DNA of 64,000 nt, taken from NCBI RefSeq assembly GCF_019977275.1, contig NZ_AP024650.1, forward strand, positions 4,154,001-4,218,000. Reading direction: 5' to 3'. This document shows positions 1-12,319 of the stretch, in pieces. Every line of letters starts with the position of its first letter. Within the stretch, counting starts at the first letter, position 1. A program made the translations under genes and the position numbers. The notes beneath the pieces are model-generated. The model did no database searches and was not told the origin of the DNA. It was given only the letters and a program-made list of their open reading frames with translations. The stretch comes from Arthrobacter sp. StoSoilB19 (lineage in GTDB: Bacteria; Actinomycetota; Actinomycetes; Actinomycetales; Micrococcaceae).

Positions 1-50
1 GTTATTCAGTTGTGGTGGTTCCGTGCCGTGACAACCCGTGTGTTGGGGGG

Positions 51-95
51 TTGTTGGTTGGGAACCACATAGTGGACGCAAGCAGAGTTTGTATG
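51..95 (-). other. 3' arm of the 23S rRNA processing stem
   Basis: This segment just downstream of the 23S 3' end is complementary to the segment just upstream of the 23S 5' end (3351-3392). The core CACATAGTGGACGCAAGC here corresponds to the opposite-strand core CTACATAGTGGACGCGAGC there, with differences that still allow G-U pairs. Such a duplex closing the whole 23S gene is the known RNase III substrate in bacterial pre-rRNA. Pairing is read directly from the sequence; processing is inferred. Confidence 0.75.
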
Positions 96-104
96 TATCT
101 GTGT

Positions 105-5268
<5,164 letters not shown>

Positions 5269-5403
5269 TAAAACAAAAACAGACACAACCACAACCACCG
5301 GAAATAACGGCAGAAACAGCTGCACAAAATTTGAAACCAGCTAAAAACACCATGCACACCACGGGTGGCGGCACAGCACAATCAACCAATTACATACATA
5401 ATC

Positions 5404-5445
5404 GGTATCAACAAACTTGGCACACTATTGAGTTCTCAAACAACA
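5404..5445 (-). promoter_or_regulatory. rRNA leader: boxA-like antitermination element and 16S stem 5' arm
   Basis: On the minus strand GTTGTTTGAGAACT (5431-5444) is followed by CAATAGTGTGCCAAG, the form of leader element found upstream of many actinobacterial rRNA genes. Next, TTTGTTGATA (5406-5415) can pair with TATCAACAAA of the post-16S spacer (near 3623-3632). The two arms would close the 16S precursor as an RNase III stem. Confidence 0.65.
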
Positions 5446-5501
5446 GACACACCCGGCACCACCCAAACCAACGTCCAGGCTCGCTCCGGAGCAACTTTTC
5501 A

Positions 5502-5530
5502 AACTTACCCGATCAACCACCCCGACGCAA
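5502..5530 (-). promoter_or_regulatory. candidate rRNA operon promoter
   Basis: Minus-strand hexamers TTGCGT (5525-5530) and TAAGTT (5502-5507) are separated by exactly 17 nt, and lie about 235 nt upstream of the 16S 5' end and upstream of the boxA-like element. The match to the sigma-70-type consensus is moderate. The rest of 5446-5846 shows no gene; additional rRNA promoters may lie there. Confidence 0.45.
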
Positions 5531-5846
5531 ATCCATTTCTCAGGATTCCCATCAGACCAGAAGACGGTCCCCCACCAATTTCCGGCGCCCTAAGGAGCGA
5601 CCAGAATTTGGTCTTGAATTTGGGGGTTTGGCCACCCGCGGTTACCAGCTCTTAGCTGTCTCCCCCGCGGCGACTTAGAAAACAATACACGCACTCGTAG
5701 CCCACCGCAAACCGCTCATCCAATGGCTGCAATTCCCCGGGATTCCGGGGCAGGAACGGCCATGCGGGGCACCCGCTGGCCTCCCGCCGTCGTAATTCCG
5801 CTGTGTGCGCTGCCGCACATCCGGCAGCCATCACGGCAGACAGCAA

Positions 5847-5878
5847 AAGGGCCGGCAACCCTAAGGTTGCCGGCCCTT
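5847..5878 (-). terminator. intrinsic terminator after rpsN
   Basis: A perfect 14-bp inverted repeat (AAGGGCCGGCAACC and its complement) with a 4-nt loop is followed on the minus strand by TTTTG. It lies 30 nt after the rpsN stop codon and separates the ribosomal-protein operon from the rRNA operon transcribed in the same direction. Confidence 0.85.
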
Positions 5879-5907
5879 CTCAAGCAGCTGGATTCAGCGG
5901 TGCTGGA

Positions 5908-6213
5908 TTACCAGGAAGACTTGGTGATGCCCGGGAGTTCGCCCTTGTGGGCCATGTCGCGGAAGCGGACACGGGAGATGCCGAACTTCTGGAAGGTACC
6001 GCGGGGGCGGCCGTCGATGATGTCGCGGTTACGCAGACGGATCGGGGACGCGTTGCGGGGCAGCTTCTGCAGGCCCAGGCGGGCTGCTTCGCGTGCTTCG
6101 TCGGTTGCGTTCTCGTCAACCAGGGTCTTCTTCAGCTCGAGGCGCTTTGCAGCGTAACGCTCAACGATGACCTTGCGCTGCTCGTTGCGAGCAATCTTGG
6201 ACTTCTTAGCCAT
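5908..6213 (-). CDS. rpsN: 30S ribosomal protein S14, zinc-independent type
   Basis: 101-residue S14, a 30S head protein. The family has a short zinc-binding form of about 61 residues with two CxxC pairs and a long zinc-free form of about 101 residues. This is the long form and contains no cysteine. The conserved C-terminal segment RLRNRDIIDGRPRGTF is present. The start ATG is preceded by GAGGAG inside the end of rpmG. It is the last gene of rpmB-rpmG-rpsN, which in actinobacteria is typically the zinc-sparing paralogue set repressed by Zur. I see no clear Zur box upstream of rpmB, so that regulation is only an analogy. Confidence 0.95.
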   Translation of the reverse strand: MAKKSKIARNEQRKVIVERYAAKRLELKKTLVDENATDEAREAARLGLQKLPRNASPIRLRNRDIIDGRPRGTFQKFGISRVRFRDMAHKGELPGITKSSW

Positions 6214-6215
6214 GT

Positions 6216-6383
6216 TTAGCGCTCCTCTCGGAATTCGACGTGCTGGCGGATCTTGGGGTCGTACTTCTTCAGGACCATGCGGTCCGGATCGTTACGACGG
6301 TTCTTGCGGGTTACGTAGGTGTAACCCGTACCCGCGGTCGACTTGAGCTTGATGATCGGACGTACGTCCTTGTCCTTAGCCAC
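6216..6383 (-). CDS. rpmG: 50S ribosomal protein L33
   Basis: 55-residue L33 of the large subunit. Translation from GTG reads MAKDKDVRPIIKLKSTAG, then GYTYVTRKNRRNDPDRM, typical of L33. It has no cysteine, so it is the zinc-independent form. The GTG start shares its first G with the TAG stop of rpmB (TAGTG), which implies coupled translation. The stop TAA lies 2 nt before the rpsN start. The GTG start makes this small gene easy to miss. Confidence 0.95.
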   Translation of the reverse strand: MAKDKDVRPIIKLKSTAGTGYTYVTRKNRRNDPDRMVLKKYDPKIRQHVEFREER

Positions 6384-6619
6384 TAGAGCTTCACCCCACG
6401 AGCCAGGATCTGGGCGACGACTACGTCGATGCCGCGTACGTCGATGGTCTTGATGCCACGTGCAGAGACCTGCAGCGTGACGTTACGGCGCAGGGACGGA
6501 ACCCAGTAGCGCTTCTTCTGGATGTTCGGATCGAACCGACGCTTGTTGCGGCGGTGCGAGTGCGAAATGCTGTGCCCAAAGCCCGGCTCGGCCCCGGTCA
6601 CTTGGCAGTGTGCTGCCAT
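6383..6619 (-). CDS. rpmB: 50S ribosomal protein L28
   Basis: 78-residue L28. The start of the protein (MAAHCQVTG) has a single cysteine instead of the paired cysteines of the zinc-ribbon form, so this is the zinc-independent type. The core HSHRRNKRRFDPNIQ and the C-terminal RGIKTIDVRG are typical. It is the first gene of the operon, preceded by GAGGAG 6 nt before ATG. All three proteins of this operon are the zinc-free versions, so the cluster as a whole would support ribosome assembly when zinc is short. Confidence 0.95.
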   Translation of the reverse strand: MAAHCQVTGAEPGFGHSISHSHRRNKRRFDPNIQKKRYWVPSLRRNVTLQVSARGIKTIDVRGIDVVVAQILARGVKL

Positions 6620-6937
6620 GACTTCTCCTCAAGAATTGAAAGTAATGATCCGCATATCTGCTGCTGGACCATGCTGCTAAGGGCGACCCAAAAATGCAGA
6701 AGGGCAACGGTTAGTCACGCAACTTGAGCCCCTAACTACCGGCCACCCTGGAGAAAATTACCGGGCAACCGGAGCAATTGCGCACGCTCCGCGCACTTAG
6801 CGCCTACCAAGTCTACGAGTTGGCGCAATTAAAGACCAATCGGGGGTCATCGGGTGTATAAGGGCCGCCGGAAGGTCACAGACACAGGTTGGTCCTTTTC
6901 ACAGCAGGCACATAGCTTCGCCAAGCACCTTGGATAC
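6620..6937. other. divergent intergenic region
   Basis: About 320 nt between rpmB (minus) and the reductase gene (plus), without a gene. A TATAAG hexamer at 6857-6862 could be the -10 of the plus-strand operon. I looked for a palindromic Zur-type site before rpmB and found none convincing. Confidence 0.5.
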
Positions 6938-8410
6938 ATGAACACGCAGCTCCTGCCGGCATCTCCGGCCGCAAGCAGCTCCGGCCGCCCGGAGCCTTCA
7001 TCACCTTCAGCGAAGAGGCCCGCCCGTGGCTGGTTTGCCCGACAGTACCGGCAGCGCATGCTGCGGACGGACCTCCTGACGCTCATTGCCTGGGCCTCCG
7101 TTGCCGCCGCAATTGCCCTCTGGCTTGCCGACGGCGGGGCCACCGCGATCACGTCGCCGGCGTCCCTGTTCACGGCGGCGGGCATCGTGGCCGGGCTGGC
7201 GGGCATGGACCTTGTCCTGCTCATGCTGCTGCTGGCCGCGAGGATTCCCTTCATTGACCGCACCATCGGCCACGACCGCGCGCTGGAGTTCCACGGGAAG
7301 CTGGGAAAGCCTTCGCTGTACCTGCTTCTGGCACACGGCCTCCTGGTCGCGGCTGGGTACGGCATGGCTGAAGGACTGGATCCGTTCACCGAGTCCGTCA
7401 ACCTTTGGGTGCAGGTGCCGGACATGTGGCTGGCGTTTGTCTCCATGGCGCTGTTCATCGCGGTCGTCGTCACGTCCCTGGTGGCTGTGCGGCGTCGTTT
7501 CCCGTACGAGTTCTGGTATGTGGTGCACCTCCTGACCTACGCCGCGGTGGCAACGTCGCTGCCCCACCAGTTCAGCGTGGGAGGCCTCTTTGCGGCAGGC
7601 ACATGGCAGCGCTGGTACTGGCTGGCCATTTGCATCTACACCGGCGCTGCCCTGGTGTATTTCCGGGTACTGGAACCGGTACTGGCCACGGCGCGGCACC
7701 AACTGTCGGTGGCCCGCGTGGAGGCCGTGGCGCCGGGCGTGGTGAACATCGTCATGAATGGCCGGAAACTGGACCAGCTGGCGGGCACGGGCGGACGGTT
7801 CTTCATCTGGCGCTTCCTGGCTCCGGGACTGTGGTGGCATCCCCACCCGTTCAGCCTGTCCGCCGAACCCGTCTTCCAGGGCCCGGACGGCCAGGGGACG
7901 CTGCGGGTCACCGTACGGAACCTTGGCAGCGGCTCCGCCCAGCTCCTGCGGCTGCGGAAGGGGACCAAGGTGGCGCTGGAGGGTCCCTACGGACTGCTCA
8001 GCACGGCTGCCAGGACCAGGAACAAGGTGGTGATGATCGGGGCCGGCATCGGCATCACACCCCTGCGCGCACTGCTGGAAACCACGCCGTTTGCTCCCGG
8101 CGAGGCGACAGTCCTGCTCCGCGGCCACACCGACCAGGAGCTGTACCTGGGCAGCGAAATCCTCGACCTCTGCCAAGCCAGGGGGGTCCGGCTCTTCCAC
8201 CTCACCGGGCCGAGGGCCCACGGCCACTCCACCTGGCTTCCCGGGGACGCCGTGCGGAACGGCTACAGCCTCACCTCCTACGTGCCCGACATCGCGGATG
8301 CGGACGTCTACGTCTGCGGCCCGGCGGCGTGGGCGGCCAACGTCATGGCGGATGCCGGGAAAGCCGGCGTCTCCGGGGAACAGATCCATCACGAAAGGTT
8401 TGACTGGTGA
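6938..8410 (+). CDS. ferric-reductase-like transmembrane FAD/NAD(P)H oxidoreductase
   Basis: About 490 residues. The N-terminal half carries several hydrophobic segments with histidines spaced as in haem-binding ferric reductase domains (for example EFHGKLGK...LLAHGLL and WYVVHLLTY...SLPHQF). The C-terminal half is a ferredoxin-NADP reductase module: HPFSLSA for FAD, GPYG, GAGIGITPLRALL for the nicotinamide nucleotide and VYVCGP near the end. It would move electrons from cytoplasmic NAD(P)H across the membrane. ATG 6938 was chosen because a TATAAG hexamer lies upstream and the alternative GTG at 6854 adds a non-conserved tail. It is the first gene of an operon with an FMN-carrier protein and ApbE, which suggests the electrons go to a flavinylated partner outside the cytoplasm rather than only to iron. 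Confidence 0.85.
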   Translation: MNTQLLPASPAASSSGRPEPSSPSAKRPARGWFARQYRQRMLRTDLLTLIAWASVAAAIALWLADGGATAITSPASLFTAAGIVAGLAGMDLVLLMLLLAARIPFIDRTIGHDRALEFHGKLGKPSLYLLLAHGLLVAAGYGMAEGLDPFTESVNLWVQVPDMWLAFVSMALFIAVVVTSLVAVRRRFPYEFWYVVHLLTYAAVATSLPHQFSVGGLFAAGTWQRWYWLAICIYTGAALVYFRVLEPVLATARHQLSVARVEAVAPGVVNIVMNGRKLDQLAGTGGRFFIWRFLAPGLWWHPHPFSLSAEPVFQGPDGQGTLRVTVRNLGSGSAQLLRLRKGTKVALEGPYGLLSTAARTRNKVVMIGAGIGITPLRALLETTPFAPGEATVLLRGHTDQELYLGSEILDLCQARGVRLFHLTGPRAHGHSTWLPGDAVRNGYSLTSYVPDIADADVYVCGPAAWAANVMADAGKAGVSGEQIHHERFDW

Positions 8411-8856
8411 AAATACGCGGAACAGTTGCAGCGGCCCTGGCCTCCGCCGGGATCCTCCTGGCGGGATGGCAAACAGGCACCCAGGCAGGCGGCATCAGCA
8501 CCGTCGCATCAAGCACGACGGCGACAGGCACCACGGGCTCGACGGGTACGGGTACGTCCGGCTCTTCGGGCACCTCGGCTTCCGGCACCTATAAGGGAAC
8601 CGCCGTGCAGACCCGGTTCGGTCCCGTGCAGGTCCAGATCACGGTGGCCAACGGGAAGATCACGGATATCACCGCCCTCCAGCTCACCAACACCGATGGC
8701 AAATCCATCCAGATCAGCAACCGCGCGGCACCCCTGCTCCGGAGCAAGGTCCTCGCGGCGCAGTCGGCGGATGTCCAGACCGTCAGCGGCGCCACCATTA
8801 CCAGCGACGCGTACCTGACCTCAGTCCAGGCGGCCATCGATGCAGCCCACCTCTAG
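8407..8856 (+). CDS. secreted FMN-binding domain protein, flavinylation target
   Basis: 149 residues: a hydrophobic N-terminal export signal (residues 1-24), a low-complexity Ser/Thr/Gly linker (about 31-60) and an FMN-binding domain of the RnfG/NqrC type. SGAT at 127-130 is the known motif in which the threonine (T130) receives FMN by phosphoester bond. GTG start overlaps the stop of the reductase gene (GTGA) and the gene itself overlaps apbE, so the three are translationally coupled. The likely role is a one-electron carrier on the outer face of the membrane accepting electrons from the reductase. The acceptor beyond it is not visible here. Confidence 0.85.
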   Translation: MKIRGTVAAALASAGILLAGWQTGTQAGGISTVASSTTATGTTGSTGTGTSGSSGTSASGTYKGTAVQTRFGPVQVQITVANGKITDITALQLTNTDGKSIQISNRAAPLLRSKVLAAQSADVQTVSGATITSDAYLTSVQAAIDAAHL

Positions 8857-9661
8857 CCCCCTGGACGCCGCAACCCCCGCCGCCATGCTGAAGGCCCGCA
8901 CCTTTGAATGCATGGGCACGGTCATCGGGCTGACGCTGCCCGTCAGCTCCCCTGCGGAAGGGCAGCCTGGGCTCGATGAGCTGGCTGCCGCCACCGCCGT
9001 CGTCGAACGCCTTTTCCGCGACCTGGACGAACAATTCAGCCTCTACCGCCCGGATTCGGAAGCGGCCAGGCTGGCCCGCGGCGAGCTGATGCTGCGGGGC
9101 GCCTCAGCCCGGATGCGAGAGCGGTACGCCGAGGCGCACGAATGGCGGCTGCGCACGGAGGGCGCCTTCACCCCGGAACGGCCTGACGGCGTCCTGGACC
9201 TGTCCGGGATCATCAAGGGTCATGCCATCCGCGAGGTGGGCACGTCGCTCCAGGCCCTGGGCCGGCACGATTGGTGCCTGAATGCCGGGGGCGACGTGTT
9301 GGTCAGCGGCTCACCATGCCCCGGCAGCGCCGAGCCCTGGAAAGCCGGCATCGTGGATCCGGCGGACCGCCAAACCCTGATTACCGGCTACGCACTGGGC
9401 GCGGGCAGCCGGCACAGTGCGATCGCCACCTCCGGCTCCGCTGAACGCGGTGAGCACATTTGGCGGGTGGGACGCGGCGCCGGGTTTGTCCAGGTCACCG
9501 TGGCCGCCGCGGACATTGTCACCGCCGACGTGCTGGCCACGGCGATCGTCGCCGGCGGAACACAGATGCTGAACCGCGCCACGGACATCTGGGATGTTGC
9601 CGTGCTGGCGATCCGCGCTGACGGCTCCATGCTGGCGACTCCGGCCTTCCATCCCGCCTGA
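8840..9661 (+). CDS. apbE: FAD:protein FMN transferase (ApbE)
   Basis: 273-residue ApbE-family protein, which transfers FMN from FAD to threonine of a target protein, magnesium dependent. Family landmarks: MGTVIGL near the N-terminus, LDLSGIIKGHAI and the NAGGDVLVSG motif. No signal peptide is apparent, while many ApbE proteins are exported lipoproteins; cytoplasmic versions also occur. It overlaps the end of the FMN-binding protein gene by 17 nt, so the substrate is almost certainly the neighbour's SGAT threonine. Confidence 0.92.
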   Translation: MQPTSSPLDAATPAAMLKARTFECMGTVIGLTLPVSSPAEGQPGLDELAAATAVVERLFRDLDEQFSLYRPDSEAARLARGELMLRGASARMRERYAEAHEWRLRTEGAFTPERPDGVLDLSGIIKGHAIREVGTSLQALGRHDWCLNAGGDVLVSGSPCPGSAEPWKAGIVDPADRQTLITGYALGAGSRHSAIATSGSAERGEHIWRVGRGAGFVQVTVAAADIVTADVLATAIVAGGTQMLNRATDIWDVAVLAIRADGSMLATPAFHPA

Positions 9662-9691
9662 GCCGCCCGCGCCCCACCGCCGCTACAACCG

Positions 9692-10453
9692 CTACAGCCG
9701 GGTGAGCTGGGCGTACTTGGGCTGCAGGTTGTCGCCGGACGACTTGCCGGTGACGCGCCGGACCACCCACGGCGCGGCGTACTCGCGGAACCACCGGGCG
9801 TTGGCGCGGAGGGCGTCGGCGCCGCTCAACTCCGGAACAGGGGTCATCGGCGGGACGTCGATGGAATGGTCGTACTTGAGGACCTCGAGGACGCGCTTGG
9901 CCATGTTGGCGTGGCCGGCGGCGGACATGTGCATCCGGTCGTGGGCCCACATGCCCCAGTCGTAGTACTCGCTGAAGCGCCAGTAATCCACCAGCAGGGC
10001 GCCGTGGTCCCCTGCGATTCCGCGGACCAGTTCGTTGTAGATGGCGGTGCGGCCGCGCATGGTGCCGAACACCTTTGAACCCCGGGCATCGAAACCCGTG
10101 AACATCACCACAGTGGCGCCGGTGGCCGCCAGCTTCCCGACGGCGTCGTTGTACTCCACCAGGAGGTCATCGATGTCCACGCGCGGGCGGAGGATGTCAT
10201 TGGCCCCGGCGTAGATGCTCACCAGCGTGGGTTTGAGTTCGACGGCGGCGTCCACCTGCTCGGCCACGATCTGCCGAAGCTTCCTGCCGCGGATGGCCAG
10301 GTTGGCGTAGCCGAAATCCGGATCAGCGGCGCAGAGCTGCTCCGCCACCCGGTCCGCCCAGCCGCGGACCCCGTTGGGGCGGGTGGGGTCGTCGTCACCG
10401 ACGCCTTCGGTAAACGAGTCGCCAAGGGCCACGAACCGGGAAGTGAAATCCAT
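9692..10453 (-). CDS. SGNH/GDSL hydrolase, copy 1
   Basis: 253 residues. Block I is FVALGDSFTEG with nucleophile S13, the oxyanion Asn is in YAGANDIL, and the C-terminal DRMHMS supplies the Asp-x-x-His pair. This is the complete SGNH set, so an active esterase, lipase or acyl-hydrolase is expected. There is no signal peptide. ATG 10453 was chosen because SGNH homology starts immediately after it; the longer reading to 10594 overlaps unrelated sequence upstream. A close paralogue lies at 11375-12220 in the same orientation, with a MarR gene and a YciI-like gene between them. The substrate cannot be told from sequence. Confidence 0.88.
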   Translation of the reverse strand: MDFTSRFVALGDSFTEGVGDDDPTRPNGVRGWADRVAEQLCAADPDFGYANLAIRGRKLRQIVAEQVDAAVELKPTLVSIYAGANDILRPRVDIDDLLVEYNDAVGKLAATGATVVMFTGFDARGSKVFGTMRGRTAIYNELVRGIAGDHGALLVDYWRFSEYYDWGMWAHDRMHMSAAGHANMAKRVLEVLKYDHSIDVPPMTPVPELSGADALRANARWFREYAAPWVVRRVTGKSSGDNLQPKYAQLTRL

Positions 10454-10496
10454 GCGGTTAGTTTGCCATCCGTTGCCGGAAGCAACCAATTGCCGG

Positions 10497-10994
10497 TTAT
10501 GTCGCTTGGTCAGGCTGGGTTTCGCGCAGGATCCAGTGGTCCTTGTCCAGGCGTCCCACCACTTTCTCGCCGATCCGCGCCAGGTCCAGCACATCCTGCC
10601 CGGTCAGGGCATCGAGGAACAGGTCGCGGACGTCCTCAACATGGCCCGGGGCCAGCCCAACGATGGTGGCCATGCCTTCCTCCGTGAGGTGCGCGGTGGT
10701 CACCCTTGCGTCATGGGGGTGGGGACGCCGCTCCACCCAGCCGCGCTTCTGCAGCTTGGTCACCACATGCGAAAGCCGGGACAGTGAAGCGCTGCTGCGG
10801 GCGGCGAGCTCACTCATGGGCAGGAACCGGTCGTCTGCCTCGGACAGCATGGCAAGGACCGTGTAGTCGAAGAGCGACAGCTTCCCGGCCGCATGCAGCC
10901 TGGTGTCGAGGGCCGCCGGCAGCAGCGTATTGATGCTCACCAGCGCCAGCCAGGCGCGGCGTTCGTCAGCGTTGAGCCAGCGGGGTTCGGTCAT
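10497..10994 (-). CDS. MarR-family transcriptional regulator
   Basis: About 165 residues with the winged-helix MarR fold: LSLFDYTVLAML, a recognition-helix region SELAARSSASLSRLSHVVTKLQKRGWVERR and a wing HPHDARVTTAHLTEEG. The start at 10994 is preferred over the in-frame ATG at 11003 because a TAGAAT hexamer overlaps the latter and lies 7 nt before 10994, which would give a leaderless message. It is divergent from the YciI-like gene at 11055, whose promoter it may control; SGNH copy 1 follows 43 nt downstream in the same direction. The ligand is unknown. Confidence 0.88.
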   Translation of the reverse strand: MTEPRWLNADERRAWLALVSINTLLPAALDTRLHAAGKLSLFDYTVLAMLSEADDRFLPMSELAARSSASLSRLSHVVTKLQKRGWVERRPHPHDARVTTAHLTEEGMATIVGLAPGHVEDVRDLFLDALTGQDVLDLARIGEKVVGRLDKDHWILRETQPDQAT

Positions 10995-11042
10995 GGCCCC
11001 CATTCTACGATTGATCTTTCAAGTAGCTGGAAGCGGCACCGG

Positions 11043-11048
11043 TAGGCT
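11043..11048 (+). promoter_or_regulatory. -10 hexamer, leaderless promoter of the YciI-like gene
   Basis: TAGGCT ends 6 nt before ATG 11055, placing transcription start at or next to the start codon. No Shine-Dalgarno sequence precedes the ATG. The -35 region is weak. Confidence 0.5.
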
Positions 11049-11054
11049 TGCCCC

Positions 11055-11360
11055 ATGTATGTTGTCTCCCTCACCTACCGCGTGCCGCAGGAGATCGTCG
11101 ACTTCCACAACGACGCCCACATCGCCTGGCTGCAAAAGGCGTTCGACGACGGCGTCTTCATTGCCGCCGGCCGCAAGATTCCCCGCACTGGAGGGCTGCT
11201 GCTCTCGCAGGCTGAACGGGAAACCCTTGACGCGAGCCTTGCGCAGGACCCGTTCTACATCAACGGCGTGGCCGACTTCGAGGTGCTGGAGTTCCACGCC
11301 GGCCGGGTGGCCCCGGGGTTCGAAAACCTGTTGGACACCCCGCCCGCGCAAACCACCTGA
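11055..11360 (+). CDS. YciI-like (YCII-related) protein
   Basis: 101 residues with the ferredoxin-like YCII fold: N-terminal MYVVSLTYR, HNDAHIAWLQKAFDDGVFIAAGRK containing the conserved His-Asp region, and DPFYINGVADFEVLEF near the end. Members of the family act as small dehydrochlorinases or unknown enzymes, and most have no known role. It is divergent from a MarR regulator and enclosed by two SGNH hydrolase paralogues. The likely message is leaderless. Confidence 0.85.
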   Translation: MYVVSLTYRVPQEIVDFHNDAHIAWLQKAFDDGVFIAAGRKIPRTGGLLLSQAERETLDASLAQDPFYINGVADFEVLEFHAGRVAPGFENLLDTPPAQTT

Positions 11361-11374
11361 GGTGACGCAGGCCG

Positions 11375-12220
11375 CTAGGGTGGGCTGCCGCCGTCGTACC
11401 CTTCTGCGGCGAGCTTCTTCAGGCCACCTTTCCGCGGCACCTTCACAGGCTTGGGCCAGCGCGGGCTGAGCCTGTCCCCCAGCGTCACCCCGCGGAGCTT
11501 GCGGCCAAAGAGCGGCAGGACCCAGTCATGGACCCAGCGCCGCTGGCGCCGTTCCCATTCGCGCAGGCCCAACCTTGGTGGTGGCTCCCAGTCCCGGGGT
11601 TTGATCTTGTGCGGCACGCCCAGCTGGTCCAGCACCTGCCCGGCCAGGTATTTGTGCCCGGCCTTGGACATGTGGAGCCGGTCAGAGTCCCACATCCTGG
11701 CGTCGTGGAAGGCATCCAGGCACCAGTAGTCCACCAGCACGGCCCCGTACTTTTCCGCGATGTCCCGCACCCGCTGGTTGTAGTAGGCGTTGCGTTTCTT
11801 CAACGGCTCCAGGAGCGCGGAAACCTTGACGTCGAACCCCGTGAAGAGGACCACTGTGGCCCCCGTGCCGGCGAGCTGGGCAACAAGCTGTTCATAGTCC
11901 GCCATGAGCGCGGGCATATCGGTCTTCAGGTCCAGGATGTCGTTACCGCCAGCGTACAAGGTCACCAGTGTTGGCCGCATCCGCAGTGCCGGCTCCAGCT
12001 GCTCGTCGATGATGTGCCGCAGCCGCTTGCTCCTGATGGCCAGGTTGGCGTACTTCCACCCCGGCTGCGCCTTGGCGAGCTTCTCGGCAACCCTGTCGGC
12101 CCACCCCCGCACCCCGTTGGGCAGCCGCTCATCCCGGTCCCCCACGCCTTCGGTGAAGGAGTCGCCAAGGGCCACAAACACCCGCCGCCCGGAGTCAGGA
12201 AGCAAGGATCCAGTCACCAC
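11375..12220 (-). CDS. SGNH/GDSL hydrolase, copy 2
   Basis: 281 residues, clearly a paralogue of the protein at 9692-10453: VALGDSFTEGVGDRDERLPNG with nucleophile S21, YAGGNDIL, and SDRLHMSKAGH with the catalytic Asp and His. The C-terminal part is longer and rich in basic residues (KPVKVPRKGGLKK). No export signal is visible. The start is at a GTG pair; other in-frame starts nearby are possible. Both copies share NGVRGWADRVAE and FTGFD segments, so a local duplication is likely, with later insertion of or around the MarR and YciI genes. Confidence 0.88.
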   Translation of the reverse strand: MVTGSLLPDSGRRVFVALGDSFTEGVGDRDERLPNGVRGWADRVAEKLAKAQPGWKYANLAIRSKRLRHIIDEQLEPALRMRPTLVTLYAGGNDILDLKTDMPALMADYEQLVAQLAGTGATVVLFTGFDVKVSALLEPLKKRNAYYNQRVRDIAEKYGAVLVDYWCLDAFHDARMWDSDRLHMSKAGHKYLAGQVLDQLGVPHKIKPRDWEPPPRLGLREWERRQRRWVHDWVLPLFGRKLRGVTLGDRLSPRWPKPVKVPRKGGLKKLAAEGYDGGSPP

Positions 12221-12319
12221 CGCCCCAACGTAGCGGCGCTGGGAAAAGCAAGGACGACGCCGGGATGAACAGTAAGTGAGCGGGAGCCTGGGAAAGCGCG
12301 GCGGGATCCGGTGGAGCGC

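Noticed and set aside
6620..6900. Zur box before rpmB
   Set aside because: No palindrome of the TGAAAATGATTTTCA kind is present.
7007..8392. 461-codon minus-strand open frame
   Set aside because: Shadow of the ferric-reductase-like gene; composition follows the high-GC codon frame of the real gene.
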